Below, piece after piece: positions 45,389 through 53,518 of a DNA stretch of 64,000 bases. Source of the stretch: Verrucomicrobiota bacterium. GTDB lineage: Bacteria; Verrucomicrobiota; Verrucomicrobiia; Verrucomicrobiales; Verrucomicrobiaceae. Positions within the stretch are counted from its first letter, which is position 1. Each line of letters starts with the position of its first letter. The notes beneath the pieces are model-generated. The model did not search any database. It was given only the letters and a program-made list of their open reading frames with translations, and was not told the origin of the DNA. The translations under genes were made by a program, and so were the position numbers. The DNA is taken from assembly GCA_025360015.1 (NCBI GenBank), contig JANYCZ010000022.1, forward strand, positions 26,347 through 90,346, read 5' to 3'.

Positions 45389-45475
45389 GCGGCGCTGCCG
45401 AAGTGCAAGGTGGAGTGCAAGCCGATGAGTGATGGTGAGAAAGAAGCGATGCTGGTGAAGAAGCTGAGGCTGTGA
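45389..45475 (+). pseudogene. Displaced C-terminal segment of the LRR protein
   Basis: This in-frame continuation after the TAG at 45386 encodes AALPKCKVECKPMSDGEKEA and ends MLVKKLRL before TGA. The junction reads DVEAI-stop-AALPKCK, and ALPxCK is the repeating LRR element that the rest of the protein uses ([12 protein letters not shown]). A single base change from CAG, AAG or GAG would explain it. Whether the stop is real or a sequencing error cannot be told here. Confidence 0.65.
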
Positions 45476-45482
45476 GGCAGCC

Positions 45483-46355
45483 TCAAGGCTTCCTCCAGTC
45501 ATTCTCCGACTGCTCCACTTTGGCATCTTCGCGCACATCAATATCCTTCGTTTGATGATGGATGAGGCAGTGGGTCACGCGGTGTGATTTTCCGGCGAAG
45601 CTGAAGGCGGCACCGAGGTTGTGATGTGCCTCGCAATTGGTGTAGGTGGTGATGCTGTCGTTCACATCGGCCACGCCGCCTGCGGACGAGCCGTTCCAGG
45701 CGATCTCGGCATTCACCACGTCCATCTGCACCGTTTCATGGGCGCTGATACCTTCGTCGCCATTGGAGAAAGCCTTCACGTTTTCCAGGCGGATGCCGAG
45801 GCGATTGCCGTGGATGTTGAAGCCGTCATTCGCAGCATGCAGCGCGGTGATGTTCTTCACTGTGAGGTAGGAGCAGGCGATGTTCACGCAACTCGCGAGT
45901 CCGGCCGGTGGCAGGTAGATTTTCGCGGCGCCTGGAGTCTTGCCAACGGGCCAGCGGAAGTAGAGAGAGCCGTCTGCTTTGAATCCCATCTGTCCGGGTT
46001 GCAGTGCGTCGGGTGCGGCGAAGATGACCTTGCCTTTTTCACCGCTTTTCTGTTCGGCGGTGCGGTCGCGCACGATCCGCATCGGGACTTCTTCGATGAA
46101 GAGTGCTGCGCGTTGAATGTCATCCACAGCGGGGTGTTTTTCGAAGGGGCCGCTTGAGGTCCACACATCGCCCTGCTTTTCCCAAGCGTGTGAGGTCACA
46201 TCGATGCCGAGGTCGATGACCATGCCCTTGCCATCAAAGACAGCGGGCTTGCCTGGCGTGCCGCCGTCTTTCAGGGTGAGCGGCGTGCGGCGAATTTCTT
46301 GCGCGTGGGTGATGCAGGCTATAGCCAGAAAGGCGAAAAGTCGGTGCACGAACAT
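45483..46355 (-). CDS. Secreted right-handed beta-helix protein
   Basis: A 290-residue exported protein with a short signal peptide (MFVHRLFAFLAIACITHAQ). Parallel beta-helix repeats dominate the second half: ASCVNIACSYLTVKNITALH, NDGFNIHGNRLGIRLENVKA, FSNGDEGISAHETVQMDVVN and AEIAWNGSSAGGVADVNDS. Such folds occur in polysaccharide lyases, esterases and galacturonases. No catalytic set is recognised, and it is shorter than most enzymes of this class. It lies 9 bp from the 3' end of the oxidoreductase on the same strand, so the two are probably co-transcribed. Confidence 0.88.
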   Translation of the reverse strand: MFVHRLFAFLAIACITHAQEIRRTPLTLKDGGTPGKPAVFDGKGMVIDLGIDVTSHAWEKQGDVWTSSGPFEKHPAVDDIQRAALFIEEVPMRIVRDRTAEQKSGEKGKVIFAAPDALQPGQMGFKADGSLYFRWPVGKTPGAAKIYLPPAGLASCVNIACSYLTVKNITALHAANDGFNIHGNRLGIRLENVKAFSNGDEGISAHETVQMDVVNAEIAWNGSSAGGVADVNDSITTYTNCEAHHNLGAAFSFAGKSHRVTHCLIHHQTKDIDVREDAKVEQSENDWRKP

Positions 46356-46364
46356 GTTCTATTT

Positions 46365-47729
46365 TTAGGCTGTCCACAGATCTTCGCCATAGCTCCAGCC
46401 TTCGCGCACGGGCTCTTTGATCCAGGCATCGAACTCGGGCGCACCTTTGACTTTGATGTTGGCGGCATCCCATTCGATGGTTTTGCCGGAGCGGATAGCC
46501 ATCACACCGGTGTTCACGAGTTCGGTGAGCGGGCAGGCGTAGTCGAAGTGGGAGCCTGCGTGTGGAATGGTGCCACGGATCGCAGCGAAGAGTTCGCCGA
46601 TGGGCTCGCCCGCGACGGAGCGGGGCAGAGGCTTGCGACGCAGGATGTCGATCAGCGGTGTCATGCGTTCACGGGGCCAGAGCTGCGGGCTCTGCACGCG
46701 CATGCCATCGGAGAAGAGCGTCTCCTTGCTGCCTTTCATGATCATGCCGTTGTCGGGCAGGCCTTTCTCCATGCCGGGGAGGGCTGCGGGGAGCAGGCCG
46801 CCTTCATACCAGTGGATTTGAACCGGAGGAAGTGCACCACGTGCGGCGAAGTGGAAGATGATGTGTGACTTCGGTGCGGTATAGCCTTTGAATTCGCCGG
46901 GCTGCTGCTCGACGACTTCGATTTTCTCCGGCATGCCGAGCTGCAGTGTCCAAAACGGTGCATCGAGACAATGGCAGCCGATGTCGCCCAAGCCGCCGCA
47001 GCCGTAGTTCCACCAGCCGCGCCAGAACTGCGGCAGGTACTGCGCGCTGTATTCAGCATCGGCCACCGGCCCCTGCCAAAGCTTCCAGTCCACCTCTTTC
47101 GGCACCGGTTCGCCAGCAGGTATCTGGGTCGGAAACTTCTGCAAAAAGCCGACCTTGCTGACGGGGCGATCCGTCCAGCAGTGGACCTCGCGCACTTCGC
47201 CAAGCACACCGGCTTCGAACCATTCCTTCACCAGCCGGATGCCCTCCCAGCAGTGACCTTGATTGCCCATGACGGTCTGCACGCCGTATTTCTTTGCGGC
47301 CTTTTGCAGCGTGCGGACCTGCCAGATGTTGTGCGCCAGCGGCTTCTGTACAAACACATGCTTCTTTGCTTCCATGGCAGCCATCGCGGCGGCGAAATGC
47401 GTGTGGTCCGGGGTGGAAATGAGCACCGCGTCAATCTCGCCGCCTTGTTTGTCCAGCATCTCGCGGAAGTCGGTGAACTTGGGGACGTGCGGATACTTTT
47501 TGGCCTGCTCAAAGGCGCTGCGGCCGCCGAGGTCGCGCCAGTCCACATCGCAAAATGCGACAATTTCTTCTTCATGCGAGGCCTGCACCGCACCACCACC
47601 CATCTGGCCGATGCCCACGCAGGCGACGCGGATTTTTTGTTTGGAGTCGGCCGCACGCAGAATGTTGGGCCCGGCGAGGGCGCTCAGGGCGGCGGTCTTG
47701 AGGAAATGGCGGCGGGGAAACGGAGACAT
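46365..47729 (-). CDS. Tat-exported Gfo/Idh/MocA-family oxidoreductase
   Basis: A 454-residue NAD(P)-dependent oxidoreductase with a twin-arginine signal (RRHFLKTAALSALAGPN). The Rossmann loop is VACVGIGQMGGGAVQASHE, followed by VLISTPDHTHFAAAMAAMEA and KHVFVQKPLAHNIWQVRTL (the EKP-type motif reads QKP). The GHCWEGIRLVKEWFEAGVLG and YGCGGLGDIGCHCLD segments match the secreted group common in Planctomycetes and Verrucomicrobia. It probably acts on a sugar or sugar acid in the periplasm. It precedes the beta-helix gene in the operon. Confidence 0.92.
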   Translation of the reverse strand: MSPFPRRHFLKTAALSALAGPNILRAADSKQKIRVACVGIGQMGGGAVQASHEEEIVAFCDVDWRDLGGRSAFEQAKKYPHVPKFTDFREMLDKQGGEIDAVLISTPDHTHFAAAMAAMEAKKHVFVQKPLAHNIWQVRTLQKAAKKYGVQTVMGNQGHCWEGIRLVKEWFEAGVLGEVREVHCWTDRPVSKVGFLQKFPTQIPAGEPVPKEVDWKLWQGPVADAEYSAQYLPQFWRGWWNYGCGGLGDIGCHCLDAPFWTLQLGMPEKIEVVEQQPGEFKGYTAPKSHIIFHFAARGALPPVQIHWYEGGLLPAALPGMEKGLPDNGMIMKGSKETLFSDGMRVQSPQLWPRERMTPLIDILRRKPLPRSVAGEPIGELFAAIRGTIPHAGSHFDYACPLTELVNTGVMAIRSGKTIEWDAANIKVKGAPEFDAWIKEPVREGWSYGEDLWTA

Positions 47730-47817
47730 CTACCTTTAACGGCGAATCAAGGGGCAGATTTCAAACACTTGGTTGCCTCATGCCCTGGCTTGTGGTCGGA
47801 TGCCAGGCCGCCTGGTC

Positions 47818-49515
47818 ATGAAAAAAATCACTCTCTTCGTTGTCGCTGCGTTCGTGTGTTTGCATTCCGCCCAGCTGTGCGGCGAAGAGGGGCCGTTTGG
47901 GATTGGCAGCTGCCACGTGAACAATCGTTCGGCGCAGGACAATGCACGATGGATGCCGCAGATGGAGGCCATCGGCATCCGATACAACCGTTCTGCGCAC
48001 ACGGGTTGGGCGGCGGTGGAGCCGGCGCAGGGGAAATGGCATTGGCAGACTTTGGACGAGCAGCTTGCCTATTTTTCCGAGCATCATTTTGAGACGGGAG
48101 GAATGCTCATTGGCAATCCCAAGTGGAATACGGCCGATGCGCCGGGCAATCTGCCGGTGAATAATCTGGCTGGATGGTCAGCGTATGTGGCGGCGATCGT
48201 GCAGCATGCCAAAGGTCACATCAAACACTGGGAGGTGTGGAACGAGCCGCCTAACTTTACCGGACGTGAGCAGACGCCGGAAGACTACGCCAAGATCGTG
48301 GTGGCCGCCTACGATGCGGCGAAGGCGGCGGACCCTGATTGCCGTGTCGGTTTGGCTGCCAAGTCAGCGCATATCAACTACCTGGAGCAGGTGATCAAAG
48401 CGGGAGCGAAAGACCATTTTGATTATGTCACGCTGCATCCCTATGAGGTGCTGGATGGCATCGTGGACAATGCGGGGACTGAGGCGATGTTCATGCAGAT
48501 CGTCCCGACCTTGCGCAGGATGCTGATGGCACAAAATCCCTCGAAGGCGCAGGTGCCGGTGTTTTTCACCGAGCTGGGATGTGATGTGAAAAAAGGCGCG
48601 GACACCCAGGCGCATGCTTTGATCAAAGCCTATACGCTGAGCATGGCCCAGGGCGTCTCCTGCATTCACTGGTTTGAGGGCCGAGACGGTGACAGCGGGC
48701 CGCTGGGCCTGCTGGATGCGAAGGGCACGCCACGTCCAGCTTACGCTGCCATGGCGCAGATGATCCAGCATCTGGGGCAGCATCCGGCTTATCTCGGATG
48801 GGTGCTGCTGAACGAGAAGCACTACGGTTTTGTATTTCAAGGTGCCCGGACCACCGTGCTGATCACGTGGGCGTATCGTGGGATTTCTGAACGGGTCAGC
48901 CTGGGGAAAACGGTGTCGATGGTGAACGCGCTGACGGGTGAGATGAGACGCTCGGAGAGCTGCGATCTCACCTCTGCGCCGGTCTTGGTGCTGGATGTGC
49001 CCGCAGAACTGCTGGAGCAGGCGAGGCTGCATCAAACGAAGCCCTTGCCGTGGGGTGGTGATTTCAGCCGGGCGAAGACGGTTTCCATCACGATGGGCGA
49101 GCATGCGGAGGAACGGGGGCTGCACTCGCGTTCCGGCGCTGCCGTGGCGGCAGCCGTGGTCGGCTACGGTGGCTCGGCACGTGCCGGCAATGTTCCCGGG
49201 GGCAATCTGTTCATCGTTGATCCTGGCTTTCTCTCTTACACATCCACGCCCATCGAGATCAGCGTCGTCGTACGGCGCAATCCGGCGAATGACAATGCGG
49301 GCTTCAAGCTGGTCTATGAATCCACTGAAGGATTCAAGACGGCGGGCGGCTGGTACACGGTGCCTGACAACAAAGAGTGGCACACAGTGCGCTGGCAGAT
49401 CAAAGACCCGCAGTTCGTGAACTACTGGGGCTACAACTTCTCGCTCGTGTCAGATGGTGAAAAGTACAACAAGTACTTCATTCAAAGCGTGACGGTGACG
49501 AAGCTGGGCGAGTGA
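47818..49515 (+). CDS. Secreted glycoside-hydrolase-like protein, clan GH-A fold
   Basis: A 565-residue protein from the ATG at 47818 (MKKITLFVVAAFVCLHSAQL), with a signal peptide; an upstream ATG at 47773 lacks one. A TIM-barrel (about 25-370) carries the acid/base Glu in HWEVWNEPPN and the nucleophile candidate in PVFFTELGCD, in the order and spacing of clan GH-A (GH39/GH5-like). The C-terminal ~190 residues are beta-rich, probably a carbohydrate-binding sandwich (YTSTPIEISVVVRRNPAND). The substrate is unknown. It is divergent from the Gfo/Idh/MocA gene, 88 bp away, which suggests a shared regulatory region. Confidence 0.87.
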   Translation: MKKITLFVVAAFVCLHSAQLCGEEGPFGIGSCHVNNRSAQDNARWMPQMEAIGIRYNRSAHTGWAAVEPAQGKWHWQTLDEQLAYFSEHHFETGGMLIGNPKWNTADAPGNLPVNNLAGWSAYVAAIVQHAKGHIKHWEVWNEPPNFTGREQTPEDYAKIVVAAYDAAKAADPDCRVGLAAKSAHINYLEQVIKAGAKDHFDYVTLHPYEVLDGIVDNAGTEAMFMQIVPTLRRMLMAQNPSKAQVPVFFTELGCDVKKGADTQAHALIKAYTLSMAQGVSCIHWFEGRDGDSGPLGLLDAKGTPRPAYAAMAQMIQHLGQHPAYLGWVLLNEKHYGFVFQGARTTVLITWAYRGISERVSLGKTVSMVNALTGEMRRSESCDLTSAPVLVLDVPAELLEQARLHQTKPLPWGGDFSRAKTVSITMGEHAEERGLHSRSGAAVAAAVVGYGGSARAGNVPGGNLFIVDPGFLSYTSTPIEISVVVRRNPANDNAGFKLVYESTEGFKTAGGWYTVPDNKEWHTVRWQIKDPQFVNYWGYNFSLVSDGEKYNKYFIQSVTVTKLGE

Positions 49516-49661
49516 GCGTTTTCCGTCAGATTTTCGGAGGTAAGTGAGACTTCCGCCTCCTTCCGCGGCCTTAGCGTTTGACCGGTGAATGAATGGGCGG
49601 CAAAAGTCGCGCCCCCCCGGCGCTCTTGGAGTGCCATTACCCCTAAAAAACTCGCCTCCTC

Positions 49662-50273
49662 ATGCAAACATCCCCTGCCTTTGTCTCCGTCGGCTCCACG
49701 GTGCCCGACTTTGAAATGGAAACCTATGAACCCACGCTAGGCGACTTCGCCAAGGTGTCGCTGGCCGACATCCGCAGCGCTGGCCAGTGGGCCATCTTGG
49801 TGTTTTATCCTGCGGACTTTACCTTTGTCTGCCCCACAGAACTCGCCGACCTGGCTGAAGAACACGCGCAGCTGGAGAAGCTGGGCGCACGTGTGATCGC
49901 GGTGTCCACGGACACCAAATTTGCCCACATGATGTGGCGCAACACCGAAGGCCTGCTCAAAAACGTGCGCTACACGCTGGCGGCTGATACCACTGGCGCG
50001 GTGAGTCGTCTCTTTGGCGTGTATGACGCTGTCACCGGTCTTGCACTGCGCGGCACCTTCATCATCAATCCTGAAGGCAAGCTCGTCACCTCCGAGGTGA
50101 ACTTCTACAACGTGGGCCGCAATGCTGCGGAACTGGTGCGCAAGATGGAAGCAAACGTCCATCTGGTCGCCAATCCTGCTGAAGCCTGCCCTGCCAAGTG
50201 GACGCCTGGTGCGAAGACACTGAAGCCCGGCAAGGACATCGTCGGCAATGTGGCTGGTGCGCTTGCGGCGTAA
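49662..50273 (+). CDS. Typical 2-Cys peroxiredoxin (AhpC/Prx1 group)
   Basis: A 203-residue thiol peroxidase that reduces H2O2 and organic hydroperoxides. The peroxidatic Cys57 lies in FYPADFTFVCPTEL and the resolving Cys176 in NPAEACPAKW. RGTFIINPEGKL is conserved. The C-terminal PAKWTPGAKTLKPG extension is typical of bacterial AhpC-like proteins. A partner reductase (AhpF or thioredoxin) is not nearby. Confidence 0.96.
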   Translation: MQTSPAFVSVGSTVPDFEMETYEPTLGDFAKVSLADIRSAGQWAILVFYPADFTFVCPTELADLAEEHAQLEKLGARVIAVSTDTKFAHMMWRNTEGLLKNVRYTLAADTTGAVSRLFGVYDAVTGLALRGTFIINPEGKLVTSEVNFYNVGRNAAELVRKMEANVHLVANPAEACPAKWTPGAKTLKPGKDIVGNVAGALAA

Positions 50274-50389
50274 TCGACGTCGCTTACTTCTCACAGCCTT
50301 GCGGGCTTTGTCCGCAAGGCTGTTCTATTTTCACAGCTCTTGCACAGCAATCATGGCAGAAGCTTGCGCTATGGTCCGTTGAGTGGGGC

Positions 50390-51823
50390 ATGAAATATGC
50401 CGCAGCTCTCGTCGCCCTGTTGTTCGCCATCGCTTCCGCCCGTGCTGACATCACCATTGGCAGGTTTGACATGGCGGAAGTGCGCGACACGACGACCCTT
50501 GAAACGAAGGTCATCGCTGACTGGCACCTCAATCCTAAAGACGCGGCGATTCGGCAAAAGCTTGTCGAGATCACCGTGTGCGAATGGTGGCCAGGAATGA
50601 AAGTGCGGCTGCCGGTGACGATGCTCGCGCCTGCAACTGGTGTTTGCACGAACGTGCTCATTGAGAACACGGGGCTGCAATGGAAGCCAGCCGCTGCGAC
50701 CGGTGCCAAGCTGCGCCTGCTGAAGGAGAATGGGGTGGGGCTTGTCTTCATCGGCATGGTGCCGATCGACGCGATGGAACCGGTGGGAAAACTCCACCTC
50801 ATGATGGAGGAGCATTTCATCCAGACCAAGGACACGCGCTACACGCCTGCGTGGATCTGGGGCATCAGCGACATGCGCGCGCTCACCGCAGCCATGGCTG
50901 AGAAGGACGTGTTTCAGCCGAAGAAGGTGCTGGCGACTGGAGGCTCGAAGCGCGGGGTGGCCACGGCAGCGGCAGGCATCGCGGATGATCGCATCACCGC
51001 TATCATGCCCGTCGTCGCGCCGGTGATCGAAAGTCCCGGGGGAACGTATGTCGAAGGCATGCTGCCTGCGGAGATCACGAAGATGAACGAGGATTTTATT
51101 GCTGCGATGAAGGATCCCGTAGGGCGCGAAAAGCTGCTGGTGCGGCAGAAGGCGCGCTCGGATGAGCGCATCACGGTGAAGATGGCGCGGGATGCAGGCT
51201 GGAGCGAAGCCGAGATGAAAACTGCGTGCAATGCTGCGTGGGAGGCTTGCAACACCACGAGCCACCTTGATGCGCTGAAAAAACGCGGCACCGAAATTTT
51301 CTACAACCAGGGCTCCAATGACAACGTCAGCCCGGGCCTTGTCGAACTGGGCCGTCGTTTTCCACAGGTGCCGGTTTACATCGTCCCCGGCGGGCAGCAT
51401 GGCGGTGCGAAGGAGGCGGGGTTTGTGAAATCCGTCGGTGGTCTGCCCGAGGTGGATGAAAATTTGTATGCCTTTGCGCAGCATCACTTCTTTGGCGCAC
51501 GTCACATGGTGGCTCCGCCGCAGGTGACCGCGAAGTGGGACAAGGCTGCGCACCGCCTTGTGGTGAAGGTGGTGTTTCCTGATGGCAGTGAGCCACAGGA
51601 TAACACCGTGTGGTGGTCGGTGAATCGCCACCCGGATTACTCCATTGCCATGGAGTTTGACGGGTGGGCATCTGTGCCTCTGCAAAAAAGCGGCGCGGAT
51701 ACTTTCGGTGGTGAAATCATCATCGACGGTGACGTGAAGACCCTGGATGTGATCACCGTCCACACGCAGGAGGAAAACGGCTCTACGCTGACTGTTTCGA
51801 GCCCGGAAATTCGTCTTGAGTGA
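50390..51823 (+). CDS. Secreted PqaA-like alpha/beta hydrolase
   Basis: A 477-residue exported protein beginning MKYAAALVALLFAIASARAD at 50390 (longer frame rejected). The catalytic-like serine is in KKVLATGGSKRGVATAAAGI, with an Asp/His-containing C-terminal part (FYNQGSNDNVSPGLVELGRR, YIVPGGQHGGAKEAG). This pattern is the PhoPQ-activated pathogenicity-related (PqaA) family, alpha/beta hydrolase-like proteins of uncertain substrate that are frequent in Planctomycetes and Verrucomicrobia. Its last 41 bp overlap the 3' end of the convergent gntR gene. Confidence 0.85.
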   Translation: MKYAAALVALLFAIASARADITIGRFDMAEVRDTTTLETKVIADWHLNPKDAAIRQKLVEITVCEWWPGMKVRLPVTMLAPATGVCTNVLIENTGLQWKPAAATGAKLRLLKENGVGLVFIGMVPIDAMEPVGKLHLMMEEHFIQTKDTRYTPAWIWGISDMRALTAAMAEKDVFQPKKVLATGGSKRGVATAAAGIADDRITAIMPVVAPVIESPGGTYVEGMLPAEITKMNEDFIAAMKDPVGREKLLVRQKARSDERITVKMARDAGWSEAEMKTACNAAWEACNTTSHLDALKKRGTEIFYNQGSNDNVSPGLVELGRRFPQVPVYIVPGGQHGGAKEAGFVKSVGGLPEVDENLYAFAQHHFFGARHMVAPPQVTAKWDKAAHRLVVKVVFPDGSEPQDNTVWWSVNRHPDYSIAMEFDGWASVPLQKSGADTFGGEIIIDGDVKTLDVITVHTQEENGSTLTVSSPEIRLE

Positions 51824-52580
51824 GGCGCATGCGACCCTGCGCGGGCTTGGGGCTTGAAACGCCGCCGAGTTGATTGCGGAATTCATACGCGTCGCTGCGG
51901 TAGAGCGTCTCCTCGTGCCACAGGGGTGCGCCGCCTTCGAGAAAGCCGGTGGCGATGACTAGCAGACACGCGGTGTTGGAGGCGATGCCAAGCGTGGCCG
52001 CCTGTGACTTGGAGGCATTCACCGCGCGGATGGATTCGTCCGCGCCGGAGATGGTCAGGCGGCACCTGGTCGTCCAGAAAGCGTAGAGCGAGCCTTTGGC
52101 CTCGGCTTTGGTCATGCCCATGCAAAACCGCGCCACGACATGCCTGCGCTCGTAAATGACCGGCTGCCCGTCCGCGAGACGGACACGCTCCAGATAAAGC
52201 AGAGGCTCAGCCGGTGGCACATGCAGCGCCTGGGCCACGGCTGAAGGCGCACTGGCTGCTGACAGTTTTTTCAGGGTGATGACCTGCGTGGAGGGTTTCT
52301 TCCCAGCTGCTTTGGCCTTCTCCGTGAAGCTCACGAGATGCTGCAGATCGTAGTCCAGCACGCTCTCGCGCACGAAGGTTCCCGCACCCTGGCGGAACTC
52401 CAGCAGGCCGGTGGAAACGAGGCTGCTCAGGGCTTTGTTGGCGGTGGGACGGCTGGTGTCAAAGCGTTCGGCAATCTCGCGTTCGGTCAGGAATTTCGCT
52501 CCAGGCACGAACTGGCGGCTGCGGAGAAGCTTCCGCAGCTTTTCGATGAGCTGCTCGTGAAAGGATGCCGGTCTGGTCAC
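51783..52580 (-). CDS. GntR-family transcriptional regulator with UTRA domain
   Basis: A 265-residue HutC-subfamily GntR repressor. The winged-helix domain (about 8-75) includes AKFLTEREIAERFDTSRPTA and NKALSSLVSTGLLEFRQGAG. The UTRA effector domain (about 90-245) includes LYLERVRLADGQPVIYERRH and LLVIATGFLEGGAPLWHEET. Genes of this type sense a small carbohydrate or acid and act on an adjacent operon. It diverges from deoC, and the inverted repeat at 52617-52648 between them is the likely operator for both genes. The 3' end overlaps the PqaA-like gene by 41 bp. Confidence 0.94.
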   Translation of the reverse strand: MTRPASFHEQLIEKLRKLLRSRQFVPGAKFLTEREIAERFDTSRPTANKALSSLVSTGLLEFRQGAGTFVRESVLDYDLQHLVSFTEKAKAAGKKPSTQVITLKKLSAASAPSAVAQALHVPPAEPLLYLERVRLADGQPVIYERRHVVARFCMGMTKAEAKGSLYAFWTTRCRLTISGADESIRAVNASKSQAATLGIASNTACLLVIATGFLEGGAPLWHEETLYRSDAYEFRNQLGGVSSPKPAQGRMRLTQDEFPGSKQSA

Positions 52581-52608
52581 GGCGGCGACATTGCGATAAA
52601 ATCGGGCT

Positions 52609-52659
52609 TTGACAAGTGGCTAAGCCAATTTAGAAATTGGCTTAGCCAATTATACAACC
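52609..52659 (+). promoter_or_regulatory. deoC promoter with overlapping 32-bp palindromic operator
   Basis: TTGACA at 52609-52614 is followed after 16 bp by a weak -10 (TAGAAA, 52631-52636). A perfect inverted repeat with 15-bp arms covers 52617-52631 and 52634-52648. Each arm holds its own 11-bp palindrome, TGGCTAAGCCA (52617-52627) and TGGCTTAGCCA (52638-52648), whose centres are 21 bp apart, so two dimers could bind one face of the helix. It lies between divergent gntR and deoC and overlaps the core promoter, fitting repression by the GntR protein. Confidence 0.85.
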
Positions 52660-53442
52660 ATGAAATACAGCTATTCCGACCTTGCCAAGATGATCGACCA
52701 CAGCCTTCTGCATCCCACGATGACGGATGGAGATCTCGAAGCCGGTTGCAAGCTGGCGGCGCAGTATCAGGTGGCCTCGGTGTGCATCAAGCCGTATGCG
52801 GTGAAGCAGGCGGTGGAGTGGCTGCGCGGCTCGGGTGTGCTGGTGGGCTGCGTCATCGGCTTTCCGCATGGCAACAGCGCGACGGAATCCAAGCGCTACG
52901 AGACCGAACTGGCCTGCAAAGACGGCGCGAACGAGATCGACATGGTGGTCAATCTTGGCAAGGCCCTGAGTGGTGACTGGAGCTACGTCGAAGCGGATGT
53001 GAAGGCCGTCTGCGATGAAGCGCACAAGCATGGCGCGAAGGTGAAGGTGATTTTTGAAAATGATTATCTAACCAATGGCGGCGCAGGCCTCATCAGCGAT
53101 GATTTCAAGCGCAAGCTTTGCGAGCTCTGTGAGCGCGCCGGGGCCGACTGGGTGAAGACGAGTACGGGCTACGGCTTCGTGAAGCAGGCCGATGGAAGCT
53201 ACAACTACAAGGGCGCGACTGAGCATGATCTGGCCCTGATGCGCGCGAGTTGCAGCCCGAAAGTACAGGTGAAAGCTGCTGGTGGTGTGCGCGATCTGGA
53301 TGGACTCATCAAAGTGCGCGACCTCGGGGGCTCACGCTGCGGTGCCACAGCGACGGCAGCCATGATGGACGACTACCGCAAGCGCGAAGCCGCAGGCACG
53401 CTGGCGGGTGCGGGCGGCAAGATCGGCTCCGGCGGGTATTGA
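52660..53442 (+). CDS. deoC: Deoxyribose-phosphate aldolase
   Basis: Class I aldolase that splits 2-deoxyribose-5-phosphate into glyceraldehyde-3-phosphate and acetaldehyde. The 260-residue protein shows CIKPYAVKQAVEWL, CVIGFPHGN, ANEIDMVVNLG (acidic residue about 94), the Schiff-base Lys166 in DWVKTSTGYGFVK, and KAAGGVRDLDGL with the second essential Lys. It is the first gene of the run that ends at pdxA, with a palindromic operator just upstream. Verrucomicrobial DeoC homologues may also act on other aldol substrates, so the physiological role here is open. Confidence 0.94.
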   Translation: MKYSYSDLAKMIDHSLLHPTMTDGDLEAGCKLAAQYQVASVCIKPYAVKQAVEWLRGSGVLVGCVIGFPHGNSATESKRYETELACKDGANEIDMVVNLGKALSGDWSYVEADVKAVCDEAHKHGAKVKVIFENDYLTNGGAGLISDDFKRKLCELCERAGADWVKTSTGYGFVKQADGSYNYKGATEHDLALMRASCSPKVQVKAAGGVRDLDGLIKVRDLGGSRCGATATAAMMDDYRKREAAGTLAGAGGKIGSGGY

Positions 53443-53518
53443 GCTGGCGTGCTTTTCTATTGGCTGATCCTGCTTGCGGGGTAGAAAACGTCTTCTCATG
53501 GCGTTCTCCACCTCTGCA

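Noticed and set aside
44579..45541. 320-residue minus-strand frame covering the LRR gene
   Set aside because: Gln/Arg/His/Leu-rich shadow of the LRR gene; it also runs through the displaced LRR tail without any motif.
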